A DNA stretch of 64,000 nucleotides, taken from an uncultured Formosa sp. (lineage in GTDB: Bacteria; Bacteroidota; Bacteroidia; Flavobacteriales; Flavobacteriaceae). The notes under the pieces are model-generated. The model saw only the letters and a list, made by a program, of their open reading frames with translations. It did not search any database and was not told the DNA's origin. Below, piece after piece: positions 42,026-50,943 of this stretch (the stretch's first letter is position 1; each line of letters opens with the position of its first letter). The stretch is taken from NCBI RefSeq assembly GCF_947500765.1, contig NZ_CANMTH010000002.1:641542-705541 (forward strand). The letters are read 5' to 3'. Position numbers and translations under genes: made by a program.

Positions 42026-44581
42026 ATGAATGTAGATTCCTTACCTATCCCTCAAAAAACCTATACTCAAGAAGAAGCTTTCGAAGCGTCGTTAAAATAC
42101 TTTAAAGGAGACGATTTAGCTGCTAGAGTTTGGCTAAACAAATATGCTCTTAAAGATTCTGATGGAAATATCTACGAGTTAACTCCTAACGATATGCACC
42201 GTAGAATAGCAAAAGAAATTGCTAGAATAGAAGTGCGTTACCCTAATCCATTGTCTGAAGAAGAAATTTTTGATCTAATAAAAGATTTTAAATATATTGT
42301 TCCTCAAGGAAGTCCAATGGCCGGAATTGGTAATCCATTTCAGATTGCATCTCTTTCAAATTGTTTTGTAATTGGTAATAGTGGAGATTCAGATTCCTAT
42401 GGAGGAATCATGAAAATAGATCAGGAACAAGTACAATTAATGAAACGTCGTGGTGGTGTAGGTCACGATTTATCTCACATTCGTCCAAAAGGTTCACCTG
42501 TAAAAAATTCAGCATTAACATCTACAGGTATTGTTCCTTTTATGGAGCGTTATTCAAACTCTACAAGAGAAGTTGCTCAAGATGGAAGACGAGGTGCCTT
42601 AATGTTGTCGGTTTCTGTAAATCATCCAGATTCAGAAGATTTTATAGATGCTAAACTTGAACAAGGTAAAGTTACAGGAGCAAATGTATCTGTACGTATC
42701 GACGATGAGTTTATGAAAGCCGTAAAATTAAATGGCGAGTATACTCAGAAATATCCAATTTTCAGCAAAAACCCAAAGTTTACTAAAACAATTCAGGCAG
42801 ACGGTATTTGGAAAAAGATTGTGCATAATGCATGGAAATCTGCAGAACCAGGGATTTTGTTCTGGGATACTATAATTAATGAATCTGTTCCGGATTGCTA
42901 TGCCGAGTTTGGTTATAAGACGGTATCTACAAATCCATGTGGAGAAATTCCTCTATGTCCTTACGATTCTTGTCGTTTGTTAGCTATAAATTTATTTTCT
43001 TATGTTGAAAATCCGTTTACTAAAGAGGCATCATTCAATTTTGAATTATTCAGTAAGCATATTGCTGTTGCACAACGTATAATGGATGATATTATTGATT
43101 TAGAATTAGAAAAAATCGATGGTATTTTAGCTAAAATTGATGCCGATCCAGAATTAGATGTTGTAAAATCTACAGAAAGAAATCTTTGGGAAAATATTAA
43201 AAATAAAGCTGCCGAAGGAAGAAGAACAGGTATTGGTATAACTGCCGAAGGCGATATGTTAGCGGCTTTAGGTATTCAATATGGTAGTGAAGAAGGAAAT
43301 GCATTCTCTGTAGAGGTTCATAAAAAATTAGCTATTGAAGCTTATCGCGCTTCTGTATATACAGCGAAAGATCGTGGTGCTTTTGGCGTTTACAATTCTG
43401 AATTAGAAAAAAATAATCCATTTATTCAACGTTTAAAAGAAGCCGATAGTAAATTGTATTACGATATGTTAGAATACGGGCGTCGTAATATTGCATTGCT
43501 AACCATTGCGCCTACAGGAACCACAAGTTTAATGACACAAACAAGTTCAGGAATAGAGCCTGTATTTATGCCTGTTTATAAACGTAGACGTAAGGTTAAT
43601 CCTAACGATAAAAATGTGCGTATAGATTTTGTAGATGAGGTTGGAGATTCTTGGGAAGAATATGTTGTGTTTCATCACCGCTTTAAACAATGGATGGAAG
43701 TAAACGGTTTCGATTTATCTGCTAACTATTCTCAAGAAGAAATAGATCTATTAATTGCAAAATCACCTTATTATAAAGCAACATCTAACGATGTAGACTG
43801 GTTAAGTAAAGTGTCTATGCAAGGCGCTGTTCAAAAATGGGTAGATCATTCAATTAGTGTTACTATTAATTTACCGAATGATGCGTCTGAAGATTTAGTA
43901 GGACAATTATATTTGAAAGCATGGGAAGCTGGGTGTAAAGGAGTGACAGTATATCGTGACGGATCACGTTCTGGTGTTTTAATTTCTAACGATGAAAAGA
44001 AAGAAGAAGAAACTATTGATGTGTTAACCACATTTCCTACCAAACGTCCTCAAATATTAGAAGCAGATGTTGTGCGTTTTCAAAACAATAGAGAAAAATG
44101 GATTGCTTTTATTGGTAAAATAGATGGTAAGCCTTACGAAATATTCACAGGTTTAACCGATGATGAAGATGGAATTTTAATTCCGCGTTGGGTAAATGAA
44201 GGCTTAATTATAAAAAACAGAGGAGAAGACGGGCTTAGACGTTACGATTTTCAATACCATAATAAAAGAGGGTATAAAACAACTATAGAAGGGTTGTCTT
44301 ATAAATTTAACCCAGAATTTTGGAACTATGCGAAGTTAATTTCAAGTACTTTACGTCATGGCATGCCAATTGATAAAATTGTAGACTTAATTAATAGTTT
44401 ACAATTAGATAGCGAATCTATAAACACTTGGAAAAATGGTGTAGTTAGAGCCCTAAAACGATTTGTTGCAGATGGTACACAAGTTAAAGGACATACATGT
44501 AGTAACTGTAATTCTGAAAATTTAATTTATCAAGAAGGGTGTTTAACTTGTAAAGACTGCGGATCTTCTAAATGTGGTTAA
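42026..44581 (+). CDS. nrdJ: Ribonucleotide reductase, class II, adenosylcobalamin-dependent
   Basis: The 851-residue protein shows the class II set: FQIASLSNCFVIGNSGDSDS, MKRRGGVGHDLSHIRPKGSP, VSTNPCGEIPLCPYDSCRLL (active-site cysteines), EGRRTGIGITAEGDMLAALG, and a C-terminal zinc-ribbon with the redox cysteines (CSNCNSENLIYQ, CLTCKDCGSSKCG). It reduces ribonucleotides to deoxyribonucleotides with a radical made from adenosylcobalamin, so it works with or without oxygen. It stands alone with its own promoter and terminator. Cofactor supply would need uptake or synthesis elsewhere; a BtuF-like gene lies 3 kb downstream. Confidence 0.95.
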   Translation: MNVDSLPIPQKTYTQEEAFEASLKYFKGDDLAARVWLNKYALKDSDGNIYELTPNDMHRRIAKEIARIEVRYPNPLSEEEIFDLIKDFKYIVPQGSPMAGIGNPFQIASLSNCFVIGNSGDSDSYGGIMKIDQEQVQLMKRRGGVGHDLSHIRPKGSPVKNSALTSTGIVPFMERYSNSTREVAQDGRRGALMLSVSVNHPDSEDFIDAKLEQGKVTGANVSVRIDDEFMKAVKLNGEYTQKYPIFSKNPKFTKTIQADGIWKKIVHNAWKSAEPGILFWDTIINESVPDCYAEFGYKTVSTNPCGEIPLCPYDSCRLLAINLFSYVENPFTKEASFNFELFSKHIAVAQRIMDDIIDLELEKIDGILAKIDADPELDVVKSTERNLWENIKNKAAEGRRTGIGITAEGDMLAALGIQYGSEEGNAFSVEVHKKLAIEAYRASVYTAKDRGAFGVYNSELEKNNPFIQRLKEADSKLYYDMLEYGRRNIALLTIAPTGTTSLMTQTSSGIEPVFMPVYKRRRKVNPNDKNVRIDFVDEVGDSWEEYVVFHHRFKQWMEVNGFDLSANYSQEEIDLLIAKSPYYKATSNDVDWLSKVSMQGAVQKWVDHSISVTINLPNDASEDLVGQLYLKAWEAGCKGVTVYRDGSRSGVLISNDEKKEEETIDVLTTFPTKRPQILEADVVRFQNNREKWIAFIGKIDGKPYEIFTGLTDDEDGILIPRWVNEGLIIKNRGEDGLRRYDFQYHNKRGYKTTIEGLSYKFNPEFWNYAKLISSTLRHGMPIDKIVDLINSLQLDSESINTWKNGVVRALKRFVADGTQVKGHTCSNCNSENLIYQEGCLTCKDCGSSKCG

Positions 44582-44602
44582 TATATAGCTTACATTATTA
44601 AA

Positions 44603-44639
44603 CAAAAAAAAAGCAAAGGGAAACCTTTGCTTTTTTTTT
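44603..44639 (+). terminator. Terminator after nrdJ
   Basis: GCAAAGG (44613-44619) pairs with CCTTTGC (44624-44630) with A residues before and nine T residues after. Confidence 0.85.
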
Positions 44640-44708
44640 GAAATTAAAAAACATTAAAACAAGAATTTAACTACAGTTTTGTTAAATTAGAGTGTCCAAA
44701 TAAAAAAT

Positions 44709-45422
44709 ATGTTTTCTAGGAAAATCTGTATTATAACCTTGGCAGGTATTATGATCTTAATAAATATATTTTTTATTGAGTATTTATCTATGGACTATAT
44801 TAGGCCGCTAAGAGCGATTACTACGTTTTCTTTTTCTTTGCTATTTGTGTTCTTTAAAGGATATAGATATTCTAAATTAGCAATAGCATTTATGTTTTTT
44901 TTTCTTTCTGATTTATTTATAATTAAATATGATAAACTTGTGTTTAATAACTTAACATCGGTAGTTCGAACGTTAGGATATTTATTTATAGGGTTACATT
45001 TATTACCTAAATTCAAGGTTGAGATAGAGAGTAAAAGGGCTTTAGCTGCGTATCTTATTGCTATATTTTTTTGTGCAATAATGTTTTACGAACTCATAGA
45101 TATTATGTCTTTAACATTTAAAGATATGGTTCATCGGTATTTGTATTTTTCTTATAGTTTAATACTATTAGGGTTGCTTATTCTAGTGGGGAACTATAAT
45201 TTTAGATATAATTCTACACAATCTACATCTTGTATGTATTTTACATTCTCTTTTGTTATTTCAGATTTGTTTGCATTTATTAGTTATTATCTCGAGATAG
45301 ATGCGTTTTATTATCCTACACGAATTTTTTATATTTTAGGTTTAGCGGCTTTAACTGCTTATGCAGTCCTTCCTTTTCAGAGAGAAGTATTATACAAAGA
45401 CGACTCTCTAGATATATATTAA
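44709..45422 (+). CDS. Seven- or eight-span membrane protein, possibly YhhN-like
   Basis: A 237-residue protein made almost wholly of hydrophobic spans: LAGIMILINIFFIEYL, ITTFSFSLLFVFFKGY, LAIAFMFFFLSDLFII, GYLFIGLHLLPKF, YLIAIFFCAIMFYELI, FSYSLILLGLLILVGN, FTFSFVISDLFAFISYY and YILGLAALTAYAVLPF. The span spacing and the polar FLSDLFI and FVISDLFAF pairs remind me of YhhN/TMEM86 lysoplasmalogenase-type proteins, where a conserved Asp pair lies in such spans. The similarity is faint, so the assignment is tentative. It follows the nrdJ terminator and precedes prfA. Confidence 0.5.
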   Translation: MFSRKICIITLAGIMILINIFFIEYLSMDYIRPLRAITTFSFSLLFVFFKGYRYSKLAIAFMFFFLSDLFIIKYDKLVFNNLTSVVRTLGYLFIGLHLLPKFKVEIESKRALAAYLIAIFFCAIMFYELIDIMSLTFKDMVHRYLYFSYSLILLGLLILVGNYNFRYNSTQSTSCMYFTFSFVISDLFAFISYYLEIDAFYYPTRIFYILGLAALTAYAVLPFQREVLYKDDSLDIY

Positions 45423-45499
45423 ATTAATTCACTTTAGTACAAATTTTAAAGCATCAAATTATGTATATAATATTGATATGGAGTATTCATAATTTATCG

Positions 45500-45507
45500 T
45501 ATTTTTG
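45500..45507 (+). promoter_or_regulatory. -7 element of prfA
   Basis: TATTTTTG is an exact TAnnTTTG, 21 bp before the prfA ATG at 45529. Confidence 0.6.
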
Positions 45508-45528
45508 CACCACAATTTAATAAGGTAG

Positions 45529-46605
45529 ATGTTAGACAAGTTACAAATAGTAAAACAACGTTTTGATGAGGTGAGTGATTTAATCATTCAACCAGATATA
45601 ATTACAGATCAAAAACGTTATGTGCAATTAAACAAAGAATACAAAGATCTTAAAGCACTTGTAGATAAGCGTGAAGAGTATATAGAACTCACTGAAAATA
45701 TTAAAGAAGCTGAAGAAATTATTGCAGATGGAAGTGATGCCGAAATGGTAGACATGGCCAAAATGCAATACGATGAAGCAAAAACACGTATTCCTTTATT
45801 AGAGGAAGAAATTAAGGTAATGCTTATACCTAAGGATCCGGAAGACACTAAGAATGCAGTTGTAGAATTACGTGCAGGAACTGGGGGAGATGAAGCGAGT
45901 ATTTTTGCTGGAGATTTATTTAGAATGTATTCTAAATATTGTGAAGGTAGAGGGTGGAAAGTGGATACAGTAGATTATAGTGAAGGAACGAATGGCGGAT
46001 TTAAAGAAATTCAGTTTGAAGTTACAGGTGAAGATGTTTATGGAACGTTGAAGTTTGAAGCTGGTGTTCACCGAGTTCAACGTGTGCCACAAACAGAAAC
46101 TCAAGGGCGAGTACATACCAGTGCTGCTACAGTAATGGTATTTCCAGAAGCTGAAGAATTTGATGTTGAAATTAATCCGAAAGAAGTTAGAGTCGATTTT
46201 TTCTGTTCATCAGGACCAGGAGGGCAATCGGTAAATACAACCTATTCTGCGGTACGTTTAACGCATATTCCTACAGGATTAGTAGCACAATGTCAAGATC
46301 AGAAATCGCAACATAAAAATAAGGAAAAAGCATTTAAAGTATTACGTTCTCGTTTATACGAAATGGAATTAGCAAAAAAGAATGCAGCCGATGCAGAAAA
46401 ACGTGGTACAATGGTAACTTCTGGAGATAGAAGTGCTAAAATTAGAACCTACAATTATTCGCAAGGCCGTGTAACCGATCATAGAATTGGATTAACACTT
46501 TACGATTTAGGAAATATTGTAAATGGCGATATTCAGAAAATAATAGATGAATTACAATTAGCAGAAAATACTGAAAAGTTAAAAGCTAATGACGATGTCA
46601 TTTAA
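45529..46605 (+). CDS. prfA: Peptide chain release factor 1
   Basis: The 358-residue protein has the standard RF1 layout: an N-terminal helical domain, the stop-codon recognition motif in [20 protein letters not shown] (PxT-type tripeptide, PQT), and the catalytic GGQ in [20 protein letters not shown]. It releases finished chains at UAA and UAG. RF1 usually has PAT, PVT or PET here, and PQT keeps the Pro and Thr. A terminator follows the stop at once. Confidence 0.96.
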   Translation: MLDKLQIVKQRFDEVSDLIIQPDIITDQKRYVQLNKEYKDLKALVDKREEYIELTENIKEAEEIIADGSDAEMVDMAKMQYDEAKTRIPLLEEEIKVMLIPKDPEDTKNAVVELRAGTGGDEASIFAGDLFRMYSKYCEGRGWKVDTVDYSEGTNGGFKEIQFEVTGEDVYGTLKFEAGVHRVQRVPQTETQGRVHTSAATVMVFPEAEEFDVEINPKEVRVDFFCSSGPGGQSVNTTYSAVRLTHIPTGLVAQCQDQKSQHKNKEKAFKVLRSRLYEMELAKKNAADAEKRGTMVTSGDRSAKIRTYNYSQGRVTDHRIGLTLYDLGNIVNGDIQKIIDELQLAENTEKLKANDDVI

Positions 46606-46612
46606 AAAATAA

Positions 46613-46637
46613 ACAGCCTCGTAAAGAGGCTTTTTTA
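46613..46637 (+). terminator. Terminator after prfA
   Basis: AGCCTC (46615-46620) pairs with GAGGCT (46626-46631), followed by six T residues. It begins about 8 bp after the prfA stop. Confidence 0.75.
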
Positions 46638-46683
46638 TTGAAAATTTTAGAGTTAAGTATTAAATCTTTAAAAGTACATTACT

Positions 46684-47502
46684 GTGACTACCGAGCAATT
46701 AATTAACCAGATTAAAATAAAAAAATCATTCTTAACCATAGGTTTGGATGTAGATTTAAATAAGATTCCAAAACATTTATTAGAAACCGAAGATCCTATT
46801 TTCGAATTTAATAAAGCAATTATTGATGCTACTCATCATTTATGTGTAGCATATAAACCCAACACTGCTTTTTACGAAGCCTATGGTTTAAAAGGCTGGA
46901 AAGCTTTAGAAAAAACCATTACTTATTTAAATAATAATTATTCAGAAATCTTTACAATTGCAGACGCAAAACGTGGTGATATTGGTAATACAAGTACTAT
47001 GTATGCCAAAGCATTTCTTGAAGATTTAGCATTTGATAGTGTAACAGTCGCTCCTTATATGGGAAAAGATTCTGTAGAGCCTTTTTTAGCGTTTAAAAAT
47101 AAGCATACTATTTTATTAGCATTAACATCTAACCAAGGTGCTTTCGATTTTCAAACTAAATTAATCGATGGTAAAGAAGTGTACAAACAGGTTTTAGAAA
47201 CTTCTAAAAATTGGGAAAATTCAGAAAATTTAATGTATGTTGTTGGTGCGACTAAAGCAGAATATTTAACCGAGATTAGAAATATTATTCCTAATAGCTT
47301 TTTATTAGTTCCTGGTGTTGGTGCACAAGGTGGAAGTTTAAAAGAGGTTTGTAAATATGGTATGACCGAGAATATTGGTTTATTAATTAATTCATCTCGT
47401 GGTATTATTTATGCTTCTAATGGTGTAGATTTTGCTGAAGCTGCTGCTGAATCTGCAAAAACACTTCAACAAGAAATGGAAACTATTTTAAACGCTCAAT
47501 AA
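46684..47502 (+). CDS. pyrF: Orotidine 5'-phosphate decarboxylase
   Basis: The 272-residue protein is the type 2 (long) Pyr[32 protein letters not shown], the catalytic cluster [17 protein letters not shown] (Asp-Lys..Asp), [15 protein letters not shown], and [13 protein letters not shown] with NSSRGIIYA. It makes UMP, the last step of pyrimidine synthesis. The start codon is GTG (46684-46686). No ATG in frame lies near enough. The BtuF-like gene follows 7 bp after its stop, so the two are likely one transcript. Confidence 0.94.
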   Translation: MTTEQLINQIKIKKSFLTIGLDVDLNKIPKHLLETEDPIFEFNKAIIDATHHLCVAYKPNTAFYEAYGLKGWKALEKTITYLNNNYSEIFTIADAKRGDIGNTSTMYAKAFLEDLAFDSVTVAPYMGKDSVEPFLAFKNKHTILLALTSNQGAFDFQTKLIDGKEVYKQVLETSKNWENSENLMYVVGATKAEYLTEIRNIIPNSFLLVPGVGAQGGSLKEVCKYGMTENIGLLINSSRGIIYASNGVDFAEAAAESAKTLQQEMETILNAQ

Positions 47503-47509
47503 TTTAAAT

Positions 47510-48301
47510 GTGTTAATCTTTAAAGATCAACTTCACAGAATAATTCAAATACCAACTGTTCCAAAACGGATTGTATCGTTAGTGCCTAGCCAAACAGAAT
47601 TGTTATGTGATTTAGGTTTAGAAGATGCAATTGTTGGAATTACTAAATTTTGTGTACACCCCAATCATGTATTAGCATCTAAAACAATTGTTGGCGGAAC
47701 AAAACAAGTTCATTACAATAAAATAAAAGCATTACAACCCGATATTATTTTATGTAATAAGGAGGAAAATGCTAAAGATATGATGCATGAGTTAGAACGT
47801 ATCGCTCCAGTTCATATTTCCGATATTTATACTTTAGATGATAGTTTAGAGTTAATTAAAATGTATGGTGATTTATTTGATGTTACAGATCAATCTGAAA
47901 AGATAATTACACGCATAAAAAAAAGTAAGGCTGAATTTGAAGATTTTATAGCTTTAAAACCTTTAAAGACTGTGGCTTACTTTATATGGAAATCACCTTG
48001 GATGGTTGCTGCGAACCATACATTTATAAATTACATGTTAACGCTAAACAAATTAGAAAACGTATTTTCTAAAGCACAACGTTATCCAGAAATTAATATA
48101 GAAACAATTAAAAAAGTTCCAGATTTAGTCTTTTTATCGAGCGAACCTTATCCATTTAAACAAGATCATATAGAGGAAGTAGAAACATATTTTCCTGACT
48201 CAAAGATTATATTAGTCGATGGAGAAATGTTCTCTTGGTACGGATCTAGATTAATAAAGGCTTTCGATTATTTTAAAGACCTGAATGGAATGTATTATTA
48301 G
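47510..48301 (+). CDS. BtuF/TroA-like substrate-binding protein without signal peptide
   Basis: The 263-residue protein has the two-lobe, helical-backbone fold of cobalamin or siderophore binding proteins: PKRIVSLVPSQTELLCDLGL, GGTKQVHYNKIKALQPDIIL and FLSSEPYPFKQDH. A signal peptide is absent: the protein begins MLIFKDQLHRIIQIPTVPKR, so either it stays in the cytosol or the true function is not uptake. The start is GTG. It is 7 bp after pyrF. Its 3' end overlaps the end of the small gene on the other strand by 29 bp. It lies between two B12-dependent enzyme genes (nrdJ and icmF), which fits a cobalamin role, but no permease or ATPase is near. Confidence 0.75.
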   Translation: MLIFKDQLHRIIQIPTVPKRIVSLVPSQTELLCDLGLEDAIVGITKFCVHPNHVLASKTIVGGTKQVHYNKIKALQPDIILCNKEENAKDMMHELERIAPVHISDIYTLDDSLELIKMYGDLFDVTDQSEKIITRIKKSKAEFEDFIALKPLKTVAYFIWKSPWMVAANHTFINYMLTLNKLENVFSKAQRYPEINIETIKKVPDLVFLSSEPYPFKQDHIEEVETYFPDSKIILVDGEMFSWYGSRLIKAFDYFKDLNGMYY

Positions 48302-48494
48302 CTTTTACACGAATCATTTCTTTTCTTAATTTAAAAGCTTCAAAATATAAATAGTCACTTAAGCTGGAATCTGTTTGCATAACATTGTATGCTTCTTCGA
48401 TAAATGATTTATAAAGATTTTGAAGTTCTTCTATTTTTAAGAATTTCTTGATATTTGGTTTTACGTCTCCTACTTTACTAAATTGATTTTTCAT
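48273..48494 (-). CDS. Small Lacal_2735-like protein, first paralogue
   Basis: A 73-residue, all-helical protein with the core LQNLYKSFIEEAYNVMQTDS, SLSDYLYFEAFKLRKEMIRV. The pattern 'L-x-x-x-Y-K-x-x-x-E-E-A-Y-x-x-x-x-T-D-x-x-x-S-D' belongs to the Lacal_2735 family of Flavobacteriaceae. It is a paralogue of the gene at 48573 (shared EAYN..QTDS..SD core). The tail overlaps the 3' end of the BtuF-like gene by 29 bp on the opposite strand. Confidence 0.7.
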   Translation of the reverse strand: MKNQFSKVGDVKPNIKKFLKIEELQNLYKSFIEEAYNVMQTDSSLSDYLYFEAFKLRKEMIRVKANNTFHSGL

Positions 48495-48572
48495 GATGTT
48501 TGATATTTTCTTAGTATAAAGGAAATATCATGCCAAGTATTGTTTAGTAATAGTTAATAAAATGATAATATT

Positions 48573-48773
48573 TTATTGTACAGGTAAATTCGATTCTCCT
48601 CTTTGTAGATACTTTAAGCGATTTAATTTATTCAATAGCTTAATGGCTTGAAATTCGGAAATATCACTCATTTCAGAATCTGTTTGTCTGAAATTATACG
48701 CTTGTTCCATAAGTTGTTTATAGCGTCTAGCGAGTTTTTGCTGGTTTTTTTTTATGGTGTCATATCTGTTCAT
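48573..48773 (-). CDS. Small Lacal_2735-like protein, second paralogue
   Basis: A 66-residue helical protein: LARRYKQLMEQAYNFRQTDS, EMSDISEFQAIKLLNKLNRL. It aligns without gaps to the 48273 protein, so the pair arose by tandem duplication. The function of the family is unknown. It lies 78 bp upstream of the first paralogue and may share its transcript. Confidence 0.7.
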   Translation of the reverse strand: MNRYDTIKKNQQKLARRYKQLMEQAYNFRQTDSEMSDISEFQAIKLLNKLNRLKYLQRGESNLPVQ

Positions 48774-48848
48774 CTTACTGGCTATTAGTATCTTAAATAT
48801 ACATTAAAAAAAATGAAACTGAAAAATGTCATATCATAAAGTTTTCAA

Positions 48849-48876
48849 AAAAAAAAGCAACTCTTTTTAGAGTTGC
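48849..48876 (-). terminator. Terminator after the DUF4197 gene
   Basis: GCAACTCT (48857-48864) pairs with AGAGTTGC (48869-48876). On the minus strand it is followed by nine T residues and lies downstream of the stop at 49005, at about 130 bp. Confidence 0.7.
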
Positions 48877-49004
48877 TTTCTGTTGTTAACAAATTAACTA
48901 AACTTAATGTTTTTGAATATATCTATTAGATACATTCAAATGTCTTAAAAATAGAGACACACTTTGTTATTTCAATGTTAATTATAAATTATATTAATAT
49001 TTGA

Positions 49005-49784
49005 TTAATCTTGTAATTCAAAAACCGATTGTAATAAATCTGTAGATCGTGAAGCTGTAGAATTTCTTATTTCTTTTTCTTCAACTGCAATCATAGTGTA
49101 TACACCGCTTAGTGCTTCGGTAGTTACATAGTCTGTTAAATCAGGATTTACTTTAGATACAAATGGCATGCTATTGTATTTAGAAATTAAAGTGGTCCAT
49201 ATTTTATCGGCACCAACTTTAGTAAACGATTCATTTATTACGGGATTAAATTTATCGTATAAAGCTGTCTGGGTTTTTTCTGTTAAATACGTTGTAGCAG
49301 CATTGTCTTCTCCTAATAAAATAGTTTTAGCATCATTAAATGTGATATCTTTTACAGCATCTACAAAAATAGGAGTAGCTTCTTTTACGGCATCTTCTGC
49401 TGCACGATTTAAAGCTTTAATACCTTCATCTGCTAAATCTCCCAATCCTACACTTCTTAAAGCTGTGTCTACTTTTTGTAGTTCGCTTGGCATTACAATT
49501 TTAACTAAGTCGTTTTTATAAAAACCATCTGTTTGAGTTAGTTTTTCTACTTGTTCTTCTATTCCTAAATTTAAAGCTTCTCTTAATCCTGATGCAATGT
49601 CTGTGTCTGAAATAAGACTAGAAAATACAGAAGAATTAGAAGATGTTTCAGATTCGTTAGAGTTATTCGTATCGCTAGTACTGGTCGAGATCTTGCTTTT
49701 TAAAGAATTTGCAAGTTCACCTAAGGTTTGTGCCGATGTGCTTAATGATAGTAAAAAACAGCTGGCAATAATAATATTTTTCAA
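49005..49784 (-). CDS. DUF4197 secreted protein
   Basis: A 259-residue protein with a signal peptide (MKNIIIASCFLLSLSTSA), a Ser/Thr/Asn-rich linker (STSTSDTNNSNESETSSNSS), then the helical DUF4197 domain: IASGLREALNLGIEEQVEKL, KIVMPSELQKVDTALRSVGL, GDLADEGIKALNRAAEDAVK and the late LTDYVTTEALSGVYTMIAVE, EKEIR. The family is widespread in Bacteroidota and Proteobacteria, is thought to be periplasmic, and has no known job. It stands alone on this strand. Confidence 0.88.
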   Translation of the reverse strand: MKNIIIASCFLLSLSTSAQTLGELANSLKSKISTSTSDTNNSNESETSSNSSVFSSLISDTDIASGLREALNLGIEEQVEKLTQTDGFYKNDLVKIVMPSELQKVDTALRSVGLGDLADEGIKALNRAAEDAVKEATPIFVDAVKDITFNDAKTILLGEDNAATTYLTEKTQTALYDKFNPVINESFTKVGADKIWTTLISKYNSMPFVSKVNPDLTDYVTTEALSGVYTMIAVEEKEIRNSTASRSTDLLQSVFELQD

Positions 49785-49943
49785 TTTTTTTTATTTTAAT
49801 ATTTCAAACGCAAAATTATATCTATAATTTCGAAAAAACGTATAGATTTTAATCTATTTGATAAAATACATATCCGTATTTATGCTTTTTTATAAATACA
49901 GGTAATTTAAAGTGATTGTGACCTATATATCGTTAAGATTTTT

Positions 49944-50798
49944 TTAGTAAAAAATAAGTGTTTTATTATTAAACACCATTACTTTTCTGTTGATATGATG
50001 TTTAATGGCTGTAGCCAATACTATTTTTTCTAAATCACGACCTTTAGCAATTAAATCTTCAATAGCTTGAGTATGTGAAACACGAGCTACATCTTGTTCA
50101 ATAATTGGCCCTGCATCTAAATCTTCGGTAACGTAATGGCTCGTGGCTCCAATAATTTTTACTCCACGTTTATATGCAGAATGGTATGGTTTTGCTCCAG
50201 CAAATGCAGGTAAAAATGAATGATGAATATTAATAATTTTGTTGGTGTATTCGTTTATTAATTTAGGAGAAATAATTTGCATATAACGTGCAAGTACAAT
50301 AAAATCGATCTTGTATTTTTTTAATAATTCTAACTGTTTTGCTTCAGCTTCAGGTTTCGTGTCTTTGGTAACAGGAACATGAAAAAACGGGATATCAAAA
50401 CTGTCGGCTATAGGTTTTAAATCTAAGTGGTTACTTAAAATAAATGGAATTTCAGCATTTAATTCTCCTGATCTATAACGCCCTAAAATATCGTATAAAC
50501 AATGGTCGTATTTAGATACAAAAATGGCCATTTTAGGTTTAATTTCAGAAGTGTAAATTCGCCACTTCATTCCAAATTGCATTACCAAAGTATCTTTAAA
50601 AGTGTTCTTTAAATGATCTAAATCTAGATTTACAGAATCGAACTGACTTTCCAATCGCATAAAAAAGATATTCTGTACGTGATCTACGTGTTGGTCAATA
50701 TATATAATGTTTCCGCCATGTTGGGCGATAAAGTTAGATACAGCTGCTATAATTCCAGGTTGGTCGTGGCAGTGCATTAAAAGTGTGATTTTATTCAT
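49944..50798 (-). CDS. purU: Formyltetrahydrofolate deformylase
   Basis: The 284-residue protein has an N-terminal ACT domain (LLMHCHDQPGIIAAVSNFIA) and a formyl-transferase-type domain with KIDFIVLARYMQI, the catalytic IINIHHSFLPAFAGAKPYHS and the late GATSHYVTEDLDAGPIIEQ. It cleaves 10-formyltetrahydrofolate to formate and tetrahydrofolate. The formate feeds PurT or balances the folate pool. The gene is divergent from icmF, and both promoters must lie in the 145 bp between them. Confidence 0.94.
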   Translation of the reverse strand: MNKITLLMHCHDQPGIIAAVSNFIAQHGGNIIYIDQHVDHVQNIFFMRLESQFDSVNLDLDHLKNTFKDTLVMQFGMKWRIYTSEIKPKMAIFVSKYDHCLYDILGRYRSGELNAEIPFILSNHLDLKPIADSFDIPFFHVPVTKDTKPEAEAKQLELLKKYKIDFIVLARYMQIISPKLINEYTNKIINIHHSFLPAFAGAKPYHSAYKRGVKIIGATSHYVTEDLDAGPIIEQDVARVSHTQAIEDLIAKGRDLEKIVLATAIKHHINRKVMVFNNKTLIFY

Positions 50799-50943
50799 TT
50801 AAGTAAGTTTCTAAAAGAGGTAAAAATACTGAGAAATATGTAGGTAGGCACAATTTAAAATGATTTTAGATAAATTAACTTAAACCTCAGTTTTTTTTGA
50901 ATATTCCGTAAATTGCGTCTCAATTAAACAGTTTTTATTGATA

